In this document: positions 25,012-33,667 of the stretch, piece after piece
Layout of the letters: each line of letters begins with the position of its first letter
Position numbering within the stretch: the first letter of the stretch is position 1
Assembly: GCA_018970785.1 (NCBI GenBank)
Contig: JAGWVR010000019.1
Location: 1-44,948, forward strand
Direction of reading: 5' to 3'
Origin: Planctomycetota bacterium
GTDB lineage: Bacteria; Planctomycetota; Planctomycetia; Pirellulales; UBA1268
Length of the DNA stretch: 44,948 nt
The notes under the pieces: model-generated
Database searches by the model: none
What the model was told of the DNA's origin: nothing
The model's input: the letters and a program-made list of their open reading frames with translations, nothing else
Program-made: the position numbers and the translations under genes

Positions 25012-26844
25012 TCAGGGAGCGGGAGCCGGAGATGGCGGCGGCGCCGTCGGCCCGAGGAACCGTCGCAGCAGCCGGCCGCGGCGCGGCTGCGTCGCCGGGG
25101 GCGGCTCACTTCCAGGAGGAGCTGCCGCCTCGGCGGCAGCTCGTTCGGCGCGGCGGCGGGCCAGCTCGTCGATCACGCCACCGACCAGGTCGATGAGCTT
25201 GTCGGTCGACGGATTGCCGGCGACCTCCGGCGGGAGTCGGTCCTTGAGTTGGTCGAGCCGGTCGGCAGTGCCCGACGGCCGCGGTTGTCCCGCCGTGCTT
25301 CCCGCGGCCGCGGCATCGCCGGGGCCGTTCCACTGCGGCCGCGGTGGAGGGGGCGTCGCCGCCCCGCCGCCGCTCCGCGGGGCCGGCAACGCCAGCGGCT
25401 CGACGTCGTCGCCGGCGGGCAATCGGCCCGGCTCGCGCGCTTCAGTGGCATCCGCATCGTCGCGCGGTCCCGACCACCCCGGGGCCGGCGGTGGCGGAAC
25501 GGTTCGCGCGGTGGCAGCGCCCGCGGGGGCGGGAGCCGGAAGGAGCGGCCCCTGGCCACGCACGCGTCCCTGCCCGGCGACCCGATCGATGAGATCGACG
25601 ACGACGTCGCCCGCGAAGCGCCGCAGCGACCCGTCGAAGTTGACCTTCGGCGTCCCCAGTTCGCCGCCGACGCCGAGCGAGACGGTCTTGCCCGCCATCG
25701 CCGACAGGAGCGGCCGATCGCCGGGGAGCTGCTCGGGCAGCGGCAGCGACAGCTTCAGGTCGAGTGCGCCGTCGTCGAGCGCGACGCTTCCCGCGGAGGT
25801 GATGTCGAGTCGCCGCGCCGGGCCCGGCAGCGGCACGCCGAAGCGCAGGCCCTCGTGCCACACCTTCCGGTCTGCCATCCGGAACGCGATCCGCGAGTCG
25901 TCGGCGATGCGGATCGCCGGCGGAGCGTCGAGCCGTCCCGGGAGGGCGGCGAGGATGTCGGTCACCAACGGGCCGGGACCGAGATCGACCGCGTGCATCG
26001 TCAGCTCCCCCGACAGCGTGCCCTCCTCGGCGGCGCCGAGCGGCAACCGGACCTCGTCGACCTGGAGCGAAAAGCGGCCGGCGGTCCGCGTCGTGTCGGC
26101 GAGGATCGGGGCCACGTAGGCGAGCACGCCCTGGGCGACATTCGGATCGAGGCGCGAGTCGTCGAGGAGCCGCGTCCGCCCGAGCACGAGGTCGCTGTGG
26201 GCGGCGTTCGGCGCCCGTTCGATGCCGGCCTGGAAATCGATCGGGCTGCTCGTCCACACCCCCTCGGCCCACGGCCCCGACACCTTGACGACGGCGTCGT
26301 CGAAGTCGAGCCGGAGGTGGACGGGGGACCGCTGCGGTCCCCCGGGCGCGGCGGGCCCGGCTGCCGCGGGCGCGGGGGCAACGACACGCGACAGATTCGA
26401 CTCGCGGTCGGCATCGAAGACGACGTCGAGCTCGGCCCCGGAGACGTGGAACCGCCCCAGGTCACCGCCGGTGAACAGCATCGCCGCCAGGCCGTAGCTC
26501 CCCTCGATCCGTTCGATCGAAAGCGGGGCGCGCGAGCCGTCGCGGGGCTCGACGCGCACGTTTTCAAACACCGGCGGCACCAGCCAACCGAGCCGGACAC
26601 GCCCGAACGTGACGTCGGCCCGCAACGCCGGCAGCGCCCGGGCGACGAGCGAGGAAAGCCGCGCCGGCTGGCCGAGGAACCACGGGGCAACGCCGAGCGC
26701 CACCATCGCGATACCGGCCAGCAGGAGGGCGATCCGGCCGACGCGGTGGAGTTTCCCCCGGGCGGGCGCCGGCCGATGGGCCGCTCCGCCGCTCGGCACG
26801 GCCCCTGTGGGGGCCTGGGGTTGGGGGGCGACGGGATCGGTCAT
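25012..26844 (-). CDS. AsmA-like/DUF748-type membrane-anchored protein
   Basis: A 610-residue protein. One membrane helix near residues 37-58 (RIALLLAGIAMVALGVAPWFL) anchors a large periplasmic region. The region after it reads like AsmA/TamB-type proteins: VTFGRVRLGWLVPPVFENVRVEPRDG, a beta-rich core with FHVSGAELDVVFD and VKVSGPWAEG, and the C-terminal GTPKVNFDGSLRRFAGDV that often ends such domains. The last 150 residues are Pro/Ala-rich with a Gly/Arg-rich end. AsmA-like proteins are thought to move lipids to the outer membrane. I start at ATG 26844; the open frame upstream crosses repeat copy B and shows no homology. The family call is by fold pattern and moderate. Confidence 0.7.
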   Translation of the reverse strand: MTDPVAPQPQAPTGAVPSGGAAHRPAPARGKLHRVGRIALLLAGIAMVALGVAPWFLGQPARLSSLVARALPALRADVTFGRVRLGWLVPPVFENVRVEPRDGSRAPLSIERIEGSYGLAAMLFTGGDLGRFHVSGAELDVVFDADRESNLSRVVAPAPAAAGPAAPGGPQRSPVHLRLDFDDAVVKVSGPWAEGVWTSSPIDFQAGIERAPNAAHSDLVLGRTRLLDDSRLDPNVAQGVLAYVAPILADTTRTAGRFSLQVDEVRLPLGAAEEGTLSGELTMHAVDLGPGPLVTDILAALPGRLDAPPAIRIADDSRIAFRMADRKVWHEGLRFGVPLPGPARRLDITSAGSVALDDGALDLKLSLPLPEQLPGDRPLLSAMAGKTVSLGVGGELGTPKVNFDGSLRRFAGDVVVDLIDRVAGQGRVRGQGPLLPAPAPAGAATARTVPPPPAPGWSGPRDDADATEAREPGRLPAGDDVEPLALPAPRSGGGAATPPPPRPQWNGPGDAAAAGSTAGQPRPSGTADRLDQLKDRLPPEVAGNPSTDKLIDLVGGVIDELARRRAERAAAEAAAPPGSEPPPATQPRRGRLLRRFLGPTAPPPSPAPAP

Positions 26845-27027
26845 GGGGCGCTGCTCCTGGCGGGCCGATCGCGGCGCACCGGGGCGTTGCCTCCCGGTAT
26901 CCGCGGCGACCCTCATCGTACATTCCGGTGGTAGCAGCCCGATTCGGGCCCGGAGGAATACGTGGCCGAGGGGTAGCGGGATCGCGCGGGAGACGTAGAA
27001 CGTGGCTTTCAGCGGCGGCCCGCCCCA

Positions 27028-27148
27028 GCTGTCCGTGGACAAAGCCCTCTGAGGCCAGTGTCCACTCAGGGGACCGCGGGAAACGCCGAGGGTTGCCCGG
27101 GTCGCCGTCGGCCGCATCCGGCGGCCGGTCACTTTTTCCACGGGCTGC
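27028..27148 (-). repeat. Interspersed three-hairpin element, copy B
   Basis: Read on the minus strand, this 121-bp copy matches copy A (23022-23141) with about eight differences. The GGCCGC/GCGGCC hairpin is unchanged; GGGCAAC/GTTTCCC has one mismatch; GTGGACA/TGTCCAC is unchanged with an inner GCCT/GGGC pair that keeps a wobble. It lies between the start of the AsmA-like gene (26844) and the tRNA-Gly; the rest of that 355-nt gap contains no gene. Confidence 0.85.
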
Positions 27149-27154
27149 TAGCGG

Positions 27155-27181
27155 TGGACATCGCGCCACGGCTGGTAGAAT
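27155..27181 (+). promoter_or_regulatory. Possible promoter of tRNA-Gly
   Basis: TGGACA (27155-27160) and TAGAAT (27176-27181) are separated by 15 nt, slightly short for sigma-70. The -10 is 18 nt before the tRNA. Only the -10 box is convincing. Confidence 0.4.
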
Positions 27182-27199
27182 CTGGACCAGTTCAACCTC

Positions 27200-27272
27200 G
27201 CGGGCGTAGCTCAGTTGGTAGAGCGCTAGCTTCCCAAGCTGGATGTCGAGGGTTCGAGTCCCTTCGCCCGCT
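27200..27272 (+). tRNA. tRNA-Gly, anticodon CCC
   Basis: A 73-nt cloverleaf. Acceptor stem GCGGGCG/CGCCCGC, D arm GCTC/GAGC, anticodon stem CTAGC/GCTGG around loop TTCCCAA (anticodon CCC, reads GGG), a 5-nt variable loop, and T arm GAGGG/CCCTT with loop TTCGAGT all fit. Position 73 is T and no CCA follows in the DNA, so CCA must be added afterwards. Confidence 0.97.
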
Positions 27273-27276
27273 TTTC

Positions 27277-27305
27277 CGGGATCCGTGGCAAAACCACGGA
27301 TCCCG
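27277..27305 (+). terminator. Hairpin terminator after tRNA-Gly
   Basis: A 12-bp perfect stem, CGGGATCCGTGG with CCACGGATCCCG, closes a CAAAA loop 4 nt after the tRNA. It is followed by TGTCTTTC rather than a clean T-run. It probably ends the tRNA transcript or guides its 3' processing. Confidence 0.75.
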
Positions 27306-27361
27306 TGTCTTTCGGGGGGTCGAGGCGCGGCTCCTCCGTCTCGGCTCGGCGTCGCCGCCGC

Positions 27362-28768
27362 TCAATTGCCGAAGCGCCAGAGCAACTGCGTGAAGAAGAT
27401 CATCCCGGCAGCATCGAGGGGGATGTCGGAGAGGTTTGGATTGCCGATGTAGTTCGTACGCCGGTAGTCAACCTCGATACTCCACTGCAACTGCCGCGTG
27501 ACGTCGAACACCAGCGTGTTGAAGAACGTCTGGTTGGTGGAGATCTGCGCGACCGCGAGATCACGGGCGAACGGTGAATCGATGCCGTAGCCCGCGTGGA
27601 AGTGGAGGCGGTCTGAGAGGTAATAGTAGCCCTCCAACCAGCCGCCACGCGACCGGACCGGCCCATAGGTCGCGTTGTTGAAGGCCTGCCCGATGCAGGC
27701 CCCATACTCGCGGAGCCCCTGTCCCATGAACAACTCGCCGACGATCCCGAGCCGCTCCGTCAGCGCTGCCTTGCCGTCGACCGCCACGCCGTAAACGTCG
27801 GTGACGAACCGGCGCGTGTCGGCGGTCGGAATCAGGTCGCCCGGGGCCGTGACCAGTTGCGTGTTGCGCAGTTGGCCGACGACCCCCGACAGGCCGACCT
27901 CGAATGGGCGATCGCGGCGCCCCCCGGCGAGGTCCCCGATCTCACCGAGGGCCAGAGCGTAGCGCGCTTCGACGTTCGGCCAGCCGTTGTCCTCGATGAT
28001 CCGGGTGCCGACCTGATTGCCGATGAAGAACGTCGCCAGCGGCTCGCCGATGTCGGCCTGGAGCACGTGCTGGACGGCGGCGCTCGGACGGTAGTAGCGC
28101 TCGACGCGGAATTGCGCCCGACGGGTGCCGGCATTGCCCGAGAACGCCAGCATCGACAGCGGCAGCGTCACCGGATCGCGCGGCGCGAAGACGTCGAAGT
28201 ACAGCCCGGCAAGAAACCGCCAGTCGTCGTTTTGCAGCTGCCCGAAGGCCTGGGCCGGCAGCACGCCGTAGGTGTCGGTCGTCGTGTTGGCGTTCATCAG
28301 GTACAGCGACAGGACGCCCGACGACTCGAAGTCGCCGATGTCACGGCCCGCCAGCGCCATCGTCAGGTTGCTCTGCCGCGCGTGGAGATCGAACGTGTCG
28401 GTCGGCAAGCCGTAGGGTGACGCCGGGGCAAGGAAGAACGGATTGCCCGGAACGAACGGGCGATCGGTGGAGAAGATCCCCAGCGCCGACATCGTGGCGA
28501 GGATCCGCAACCGGGCGGTGTCGTTGAACATCGACACCGAACCATCGGGCGCGCCGCCGTCACCCGAACGCCGCGCGAAGAACGACACGCCGGGACCGTC
28601 CTGCCCCCCTTCGAACGCCTCGGGAATCGGCGTCGTGGCGATCGTGCCGAGGCGCGCCGACTCCTCGGCTGTCTGCGCGGGCGCGGGGCGCGGTGCCACC
28701 GCCAGCCACGCCATCACGATCGCGAGGAGGGAGAACAACCGATCGGGAGCTTGTCGGGGACGACTCAT
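27362..28768 (-). CDS. Porin-like outer membrane beta-barrel protein
   Basis: A 468-residue protein. A signal peptide (LFSLLAIVMAWLAVAPRPAPAQ) is followed by the N-terminal pattern GSVSMFNDTARLRILATMSALGIFSTDRP, which resembles the beginning of DcaP-like porins and related planctomycete proteins. Many amphipathic beta strands with aromatic ends can be seen (FRVERYYRP, GWLEGYYYLSDRLHFHAGYG, WSIEVDYRRTNY). The last strand is MIFFTQLLWRFGN, so Phe is third from the end rather than last. Function in substrate uptake is inferred from the fold. The start at ATG 28768 is chosen for the signal peptide; the open frame continues upstream without homology. It is downstream of the kynurenine genes, with 194 nt between, so probably its own unit. 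Confidence 0.8.
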   Translation of the reverse strand: MSRPRQAPDRLFSLLAIVMAWLAVAPRPAPAQTAEESARLGTIATTPIPEAFEGGQDGPGVSFFARRSGDGGAPDGSVSMFNDTARLRILATMSALGIFSTDRPFVPGNPFFLAPASPYGLPTDTFDLHARQSNLTMALAGRDIGDFESSGVLSLYLMNANTTTDTYGVLPAQAFGQLQNDDWRFLAGLYFDVFAPRDPVTLPLSMLAFSGNAGTRRAQFRVERYYRPSAAVQHVLQADIGEPLATFFIGNQVGTRIIEDNGWPNVEARYALALGEIGDLAGGRRDRPFEVGLSGVVGQLRNTQLVTAPGDLIPTADTRRFVTDVYGVAVDGKAALTERLGIVGELFMGQGLREYGACIGQAFNNATYGPVRSRGGWLEGYYYLSDRLHFHAGYGIDSPFARDLAVAQISTNQTFFNTLVFDVTRQLQWSIEVDYRRTNYIGNPNLSDIPLDAAGMIFFTQLLWRFGN

Positions 28769-28962
28769 CTCGGTGCCCGACACCTCGGAAATCGTGCGAC
28801 ATGCAGCGTCGACCGGCTTCCGGTCGTCCGGCACGGAGACGCGGCCGTTTCCGGCCGAAGAGATCGGCAGCAACCACCGCCCGACTTGAACGATCGTGCC
28901 GGTCAGGGAATCTGGGTAGGACGTGCGTCCGAACGGGCGGCAGCGCTCCCCGGGGTCGGGGG

Positions 28963-29622
28963 TCAGCGGCCAGCCGACGGATCGTGGGGCAATCGCCGGC
29001 TCCCCTCGCGCCGTAGCACGGCCCGCACCGGGCTGGCGTCGAGATTCGTGAACTTCAGTGGCAGCGCCACCAGCTCGTAGTCGCCAGGCTCCACGTGGGC
29101 GAGGACGAGATTCTCGAGGATCCGCATCTCGGCCCGGCGGCAGGCGTGATGCGCGGGAAGCGACTTCGAGGTCTCGGGGTCGACCGATGGCGTGTCGACA
29201 CCCACGAGGACCACGCCGCACGACGCCAACAGCGCGACCGTCTCCGGGGCCAGGGCCCGGAACCCGTTCGGCCAGACGAGCGGGTCGAGCCGGTCCATCA
29301 GCCGCAGGAGGATCCGCGACGGTGCTCCCTCCAGGGCGGCCGCGATCGCGCCGGGCTCGCACAGCGGGCCCGGCCCCCGGGCGTCGATCACGCGGCACGG
29401 GCCGATGAACGGCGCGAGATCCAGGCCCGCCGCCGCGATGCCCTGGGCGTCGTAGTGCAGCGGTGCGTCGGCATGGGTCCCGCAGTGGACGGAGAATGCC
29501 ACGCGCGCGACGTTGACCGGCGACGTCGCGCCGATCCGGCACGTCCAGTCTTCGGCGTAGGGGGCATCGCCGGGAAACACCGCCATGCCGGGCGCCAGCG
29601 GCTGGGTGATGTCGATGATCAC
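28963..29622 (-). CDS. kynB: Cyclase-family protein, probable kynurenine formamidase
   Basis: A 219-residue protein with a GTG start. It carries the cyclase signature HCGTHADAPLHY (H-x-G-T-H-x-D-A-P-x-H), which binds the metal, and opens with DITQPLAPGMAVFPGD, typical of KynB. Later motifs (GVDTPSVDPETSKSLPAHHA) match bacterial arylformamidases. The reaction would be N-formylkynurenine to kynurenine plus formate. The GTG shares GTGA with the stop of kynU, so the two are co-translated, which strongly supports the kynurenine role over other cyclase-family activities. No tryptophan 2,3-dioxygenase is in the window. Confidence 0.88.
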   Translation of the reverse strand: MIIDITQPLAPGMAVFPGDAPYAEDWTCRIGATSPVNVARVAFSVHCGTHADAPLHYDAQGIAAAGLDLAPFIGPCRVIDARGPGPLCEPGAIAAALEGAPSRILLRLMDRLDPLVWPNGFRALAPETVALLASCGVVLVGVDTPSVDPETSKSLPAHHACRRAEMRILENLVLAHVEPGDYELVALPLKFTNLDASPVRAVLRREGSRRLPHDPSAGR

Positions 29623-30851
29623 GTGACGGCCCTCCGCGCGTGGTATCGAGGCTCGTCCCACCGGCGCGTGTCGAGGATCCCCGCCATGATCGCCACGGCG
29701 TCGAACACGTCGGTGAATCGGGTGTACAGCGGGGCGAAGCCGAAACGCATCATGTCGGGGGCGCGAAAGTCGCCGACGACACCGGAGGCGATCAGCGCCT
29801 GCATCACCGCATGGCCCTGAGGGTGGCGGAGCGACACGTGCGACCCCCGCGCGGCCGTCTCGCGCGGGCCGGTCACCGTGACGCCGTGGCGGGCGCAGCG
29901 CTCCTCGACGAGATCGATGAACAGGCTGCACAGGGCGAGTGACTTCTCGCGCACGTCACGCATCACGACGCCGTCCCACACGTCGAGCGCCGCATCGAGG
30001 GCCGCCATCGAGAGGATCGGCTGCGTGCCGCACTGGAAGCGGTCGATCCCCGGCGCGGGCCGGTAGTCCGGCGTGAAGGCGAACGGTTCGGCGTGGCCCC
30101 ACCAGCCGGTGAGCGGCGGCCGCACGATGTCCTGGAGATCGGGGCGGACGTAGAGGAAGGCGGGGGAGCCCGGGCCGCCGTTGAGGTATTTGTAGGTGCA
30201 TCCGACGGCGAAATCGGCCCCCGCGGCGGCGAGGTCGACCGGGATCGCCCCGGCCGAATGGGCGAGATCCCAGATCACCCGCGCGCCCCGGGCATGGGCC
30301 TTGGCCGTCACGGCCCGCATGTCGTGGCGGCGCGCCGTGCGGTAATCGACCTCCGTGAGCATCGTGAAGGCGACGCGCTCGTCGAGCGCGTCCACGACCT
30401 CCTCCGGCGCGACGATCTCGAGCGCGTAGCCGTCGTCGACGAGGTCGCGGAAGCCCTGGGCGACGTACAGGTCGGAGGGAAAATTGCCGTCGTCCGAGAG
30501 GATGACGCGCCGCGGGCCGGCGAGCTGCGCGGCGGCGCCGAGGAGCTTGAAGAGATTGACCGAGATCGTGTCGCCCGCGACGACGCTCCCGGCCGGCGCG
30601 CCGATCAGCCGCGCGATCCGATCGCCCACCCGGCGCGGCAGCGCCAGCCAGCCGTGCTCGTTCCACGACCGGATCAGCGATCCGCCCCACTGCGTCTCCA
30701 CCACGTCGCGCACGCGCCCCGGCACGTGGGCCGGAAGCACCCCCAGCGAATTACCATCGAGGTAGATCAGCCCCTCGGGAATGGCGAAGGCACCGCGCTT
30801 CGGGGCGAGCGGATCGTCCCGGTCGAGGGCTTCGCACTCGGATCGGTTCAT
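29619..30851 (-). CDS. kynU: Kynureninase
   Basis: A 410-residue PLP enzyme of aminotransferase fold type I. It opens with YLDGNSLGVLPAHVP, then SWNEHGWLALPRRVGD, SVNLFKLLGAA and DDGNFPSDLYVAQG. The cofactor Asp/His region is WDLAHSAGAIPVDL, and the Schiff-base Lys is K221 in GCTYKYLNGGPGSP. RFQCGTQPILSMAAL follows. This matches kynureninase along its length. It cleaves kynurenine to anthranilate and alanine in the cytoplasm. GGAGAG about 10 nt before ATG 30851 supports the start. The order on the minus strand is unknown 139-aa gene, kynU, kynB. Confidence 0.96.
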   Translation of the reverse strand: MNRSECEALDRDDPLAPKRGAFAIPEGLIYLDGNSLGVLPAHVPGRVRDVVETQWGGSLIRSWNEHGWLALPRRVGDRIARLIGAPAGSVVAGDTISVNLFKLLGAAAQLAGPRRVILSDDGNFPSDLYVAQGFRDLVDDGYALEIVAPEEVVDALDERVAFTMLTEVDYRTARRHDMRAVTAKAHARGARVIWDLAHSAGAIPVDLAAAGADFAVGCTYKYLNGGPGSPAFLYVRPDLQDIVRPPLTGWWGHAEPFAFTPDYRPAPGIDRFQCGTQPILSMAALDAALDVWDGVVMRDVREKSLALCSLFIDLVEERCARHGVTVTGPRETAARGSHVSLRHPQGHAVMQALIASGVVGDFRAPDMMRFGFAPLYTRFTDVFDAVAIMAGILDTRRWDEPRYHARRAVT

Positions 30852-30927
30852 GCGATCGCTCTCCGCCGACGACCGAGGGGGTGTGCCGCATCCCGGCGAC
30901 GCGCCGGCGCCAGCGACGGCGGCGGCG

Positions 30928-31347
30928 TCATTTCGCGTGGCTGTACGAGTAATTGCCGGCGATCACCGTCCGGGCGTCGTCGCTGAGCTCGGGAAACGAG
31001 CGCCGCAGCCCTTCGGCCACGGCACGGTCGAACTCGGCATCGGGCAGCATCCAGTCGAGGTTCAGTGCCCGGCTCACGCGCGCCCCGAAGAACTGCTCGA
31101 GCAGCAGGATCCGGTCGACGTCCGCCTCGGGGCCAAACTCCTCGCGCAGCCGGGCCAGACGCGTCTCGGGGGAGCCGATCGGCCAGTAGCCGACCGGTGC
31201 GCCCGGCTCCCGCGGGCCGCCGTGGTAGGCGACGATCGCGCGGCTCATCTCGTCGGCGGTGAGACCGCAGTAGGTGTCTGCCGGGATGCCGTGGTGTCGT
31301 TCCAGGTCGGCGATCGAAAGGGCCGATCGGGCAAGGTCTTCTGCCAT
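30928..31347 (-). CDS. Unknown 139-residue protein upstream of kynU
   Basis: A protein beginning MAEDLARSALSIADLERHHG and ending GNYSYSHAK, mostly helical and acidic, with a YHGGPREPG loop and LLLEQFFGAR. I do not recognise it. No signal peptide or metal motif is apparent. It is in the same direction as kynU and 76 nt upstream, so probably in the kynurenine operon. Open frame extends upstream to 31488 without support. Its conservation in relatives could tell whether it belongs to the pathway. Confidence 0.6.
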   Translation of the reverse strand: MAEDLARSALSIADLERHHGIPADTYCGLTADEMSRAIVAYHGGPREPGAPVGYWPIGSPETRLARLREEFGPEADVDRILLLEQFFGARVSRALNLDWMLPDAEFDRAVAEGLRRSFPELSDDARTVIAGNYSYSHAK

Positions 31348-31626
31348 GAGATTGGCCCCGGATGCCGTCAGCGGCAGTCGCGGCGCCGAGTATATCCCTC
31401 GAACGCACACGCGATTCCCGCCTGTACGGTCGCCAACGAGCCGATCACCGGGCCCCAGCCCATGCTGGCGCCGACCCAGGCTCGGCACCGCCGGCGTTCT
31501 CCTCCCCGCGGCCGTGGGGCAGGAAAAAACCGTCGCCAGATGTATAAGGAAGAATCGTCAAAAACCATCCCCGCGGCTGGCGTGCACGTGTGCCGCCGCC
31601 GTCGGTTTCCAAGGAGGTGTTCGGTC

Positions 31627-33405
31627 ATGGCTCCGTGGCGGCCACGTTGGCTCGTGACGATTGGGTTCCTCGCCTTCCTGCTCGTCTGCATGGTGTCGTC
31701 GGCTCGGGCGCAGCTCCCCACGAGCTACGACCTGCGGAGCGTGACGACCGGGAGCGGGACGGTCGCCTGGGTGTCGTCGATCCAAAACCAGGGCACCGCC
31801 GAGGACTGCTGGACCTTTGCCTCGGCGACGGCGATGGACAGCAATCTCCTGAAATCCGGTCTGTTGCAGACCGGATCGGTGGCACCGGCTCCGGAAGTGT
31901 CGAGCTGGCACCTGTCGGTGGCCAACGGCAACCCCAACCAACTCAACCCGGCCCAGGCGTTCACCAACGGCAGCAACTGGGGCGGATTCGAGTACATGGC
32001 GCTGGGGTATGTCACACGCGGGGCGGGGCAGTGGACGATCCCCGGCTCGTACAACCCCGCGACCCACGTGACGACATTCGGCGGTGGCCCCGTGTCGAAC
32101 TCAAACCCGGCCAACGCCTTCCCTGCGGCGATCGCGAACTACACCGGCAACGACGCCGACTTCACCCCCAACCCGATCACGCCTCTCCTCCCGCCGGTCA
32201 ACCAGCCGACCGCCTGGCGGGTGACGAACGTCGCGATCTACGACCAGGGGTTTCCCAGCAACGTCGCGCTGCCGTCGCCGTCGGGCACGCGCGGCGGCTA
32301 CGTGCAGTACTCGTACACGCTCGGTGCGGCCGACCCGCAGGTGCAGGTGGTCAAGTCGGCGATCCTCGCCAACGGCGCGGTGACGACGTCGATGAATGCC
32401 AACGGCAACTTCATCTCGGCATCCAATGCCACCGGCAGCCCGACGCTGAACACGATCTACTACTCCAACACCAGCGACGCGACCGGCAACTCGGACCACG
32501 AGGTGACGATCATCGGCTGGGATGACACCAGAGTCACCTATTCCGACGCCACGACGATCTCCGGTACCGGGGCGTGGCTGGTTCAGAACAGCTGGGGGAC
32601 GAGCTTCTACACGAACACGCCCACCAACTACAGCGACGGCACGTTCTGGGCTTCGTACAACGACGCCGTGATCGGCCGCAGCGGTGTGGCCTCGTTCCAA
32701 TTGGCGTCGATGGCTCCCTATGGGCAGACCGTCCTGCAGAATGAATTGGGGCCGATGGCCTACGCCGACGATTTCGCGGTTGTCGCCGGGGCGCCCGACG
32801 ATCAGCCGGGATGGGTCGGGAGCCCGACGGGGATGGGGACGGTGTCGGCGTCGAGTGTGATGTCGATCCTCACCCCCGGGGCCGACACGCCGCTGGCGGC
32901 GCTCGGCATGGCGACGCAGATCGGCGGCGTGACGGTGACCGCGAGCATTTACCAGTGGAATCCGGCCACCCAGTCGTTCGGGCCGCTGATGGATCAGGTG
33001 ACGACCTCCAATTCCACGGTCGGGTTCTTCCTCGCGTCGCTCTCACAGCCGCTGTCGCTCACGGGGGGGCAGCCCTACGCCGTGCGCTTGGACTACACGC
33101 TCAGCGGCAGCGCGGTCCTCGGCGCGGCCCCGGTCACGATCGGCGGCTCCGGGATCAACGGCTACCTCGACGTCACGGCGGGGTTGTCCTACTACCTCGA
33201 TCCCGGGACCTCGCAGTGGATCGACATGAGCTCCCTCGCGTTCGCGCCCTACTCGGGGAGCGGGCCATCTGCGGGGGGGATCCTCTTTCTGAAGGGATAC
33301 ACGTCGTCGATCCCAGAACTCGACCTCGACGGCGTCGGCGGCCCGCTGGCGATCGCCGTCGCGGCCCTGGCCCTGTTCGAACGACACCGTCGCCGGGCAG
33401 CCTGA
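31627..33405 (+). CDS. Secreted papain-like (C1) cysteine peptidase with PEP-CTERM-like tail
   Basis: A 592-residue protein. A signal peptide ends near ARAQ (residue 29). The mature enzyme starts with LPTSYDLRSV and shows Gln55 (oxyanion hole) and Cys61 in QGTAEDCWTFAS, His291 in SDHEVTIIGWDD, and Asn321 in QNSWG: a full papain-type catalytic set. A large insertion lies between Cys61 and His291. From about residue 360 a beta-rich domain follows (SPTGMGTVSASSVMSIL, GGQPYAVRLDYTLSG), resembling the lectin-like domain of other planctomycete C1 peptidases. The end is PELD..., a hydrophobic helix and ERHRRRAA, matching the planctomycete form of exosortase sorting tails. AAGGAGG lies 8 nt before ATG 31627. 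A perfect terminator follows. Confidence 0.9.
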   Translation: MAPWRPRWLVTIGFLAFLLVCMVSSARAQLPTSYDLRSVTTGSGTVAWVSSIQNQGTAEDCWTFASATAMDSNLLKSGLLQTGSVAPAPEVSSWHLSVANGNPNQLNPAQAFTNGSNWGGFEYMALGYVTRGAGQWTIPGSYNPATHVTTFGGGPVSNSNPANAFPAAIANYTGNDADFTPNPITPLLPPVNQPTAWRVTNVAIYDQGFPSNVALPSPSGTRGGYVQYSYTLGAADPQVQVVKSAILANGAVTTSMNANGNFISASNATGSPTLNTIYYSNTSDATGNSDHEVTIIGWDDTRVTYSDATTISGTGAWLVQNSWGTSFYTNTPTNYSDGTFWASYNDAVIGRSGVASFQLASMAPYGQTVLQNELGPMAYADDFAVVAGAPDDQPGWVGSPTGMGTVSASSVMSILTPGADTPLAALGMATQIGGVTVTASIYQWNPATQSFGPLMDQVTTSNSTVGFFLASLSQPLSLTGGQPYAVRLDYTLSGSAVLGAAPVTIGGSGINGYLDVTAGLSYYLDPGTSQWIDMSSLAFAPYSGSGPSAGGILFLKGYTSSIPELDLDGVGGPLAIAVAALALFERHRRRAA

Positions 33406-33432
33406 CCGCCACGAGCACTGCCGCACCGTACC

Positions 33433-33469
33433 GCCCAGCCGCACCCCCTCGCAGGGGGTGCGGCTGGGC
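33433..33469 (+). terminator. Strong hairpin after the C1 peptidase gene
   Basis: A 17-bp perfect stem with a 3-nt loop: GCCCAGCCGCACCCCCT pairs with its complement at 33453-33469. The T content afterwards is poor (GTCTGTTTCG). It lies 27 nt after the stop and should end transcription. Confidence 0.85.
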
Positions 33470-33667
33470 GTCTGTTTCGTGGCGATCGGTCTGCGGAACC
33501 CGACCGTCTGAGGCGTGAATCTCACCACGCCGGAGGGCTCGCAACCTTTCCGGCTGCAGGCCGTTAGAACGACCGGCCCGACCCGGTTTGCCCGGTGTTG
33601 GGACACCGTCCGGCGGCCGATCGCGTCCCGGGCCGGCACCGCCACCGCACCTGTCAGGAGAGCTTCC

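Noticed and set aside
23022-27148. Integron attC site or IS end as explanation of the repeat copies
   Set aside because: No integrase or transposase is in the window, the conserved 7-bp attC core (RYYYAAC/GTTRRRY) is not seen at the ends, and copies are in both orientations outside a cassette array.
33515-33667. N-terminal extension of the membrane protein from ATG 33515
   Set aside because: ATG 33668 has an AGGAG site and directly precedes the natural N-terminus; the extension is Arg/Thr-rich and contains a hairpin-like leader.
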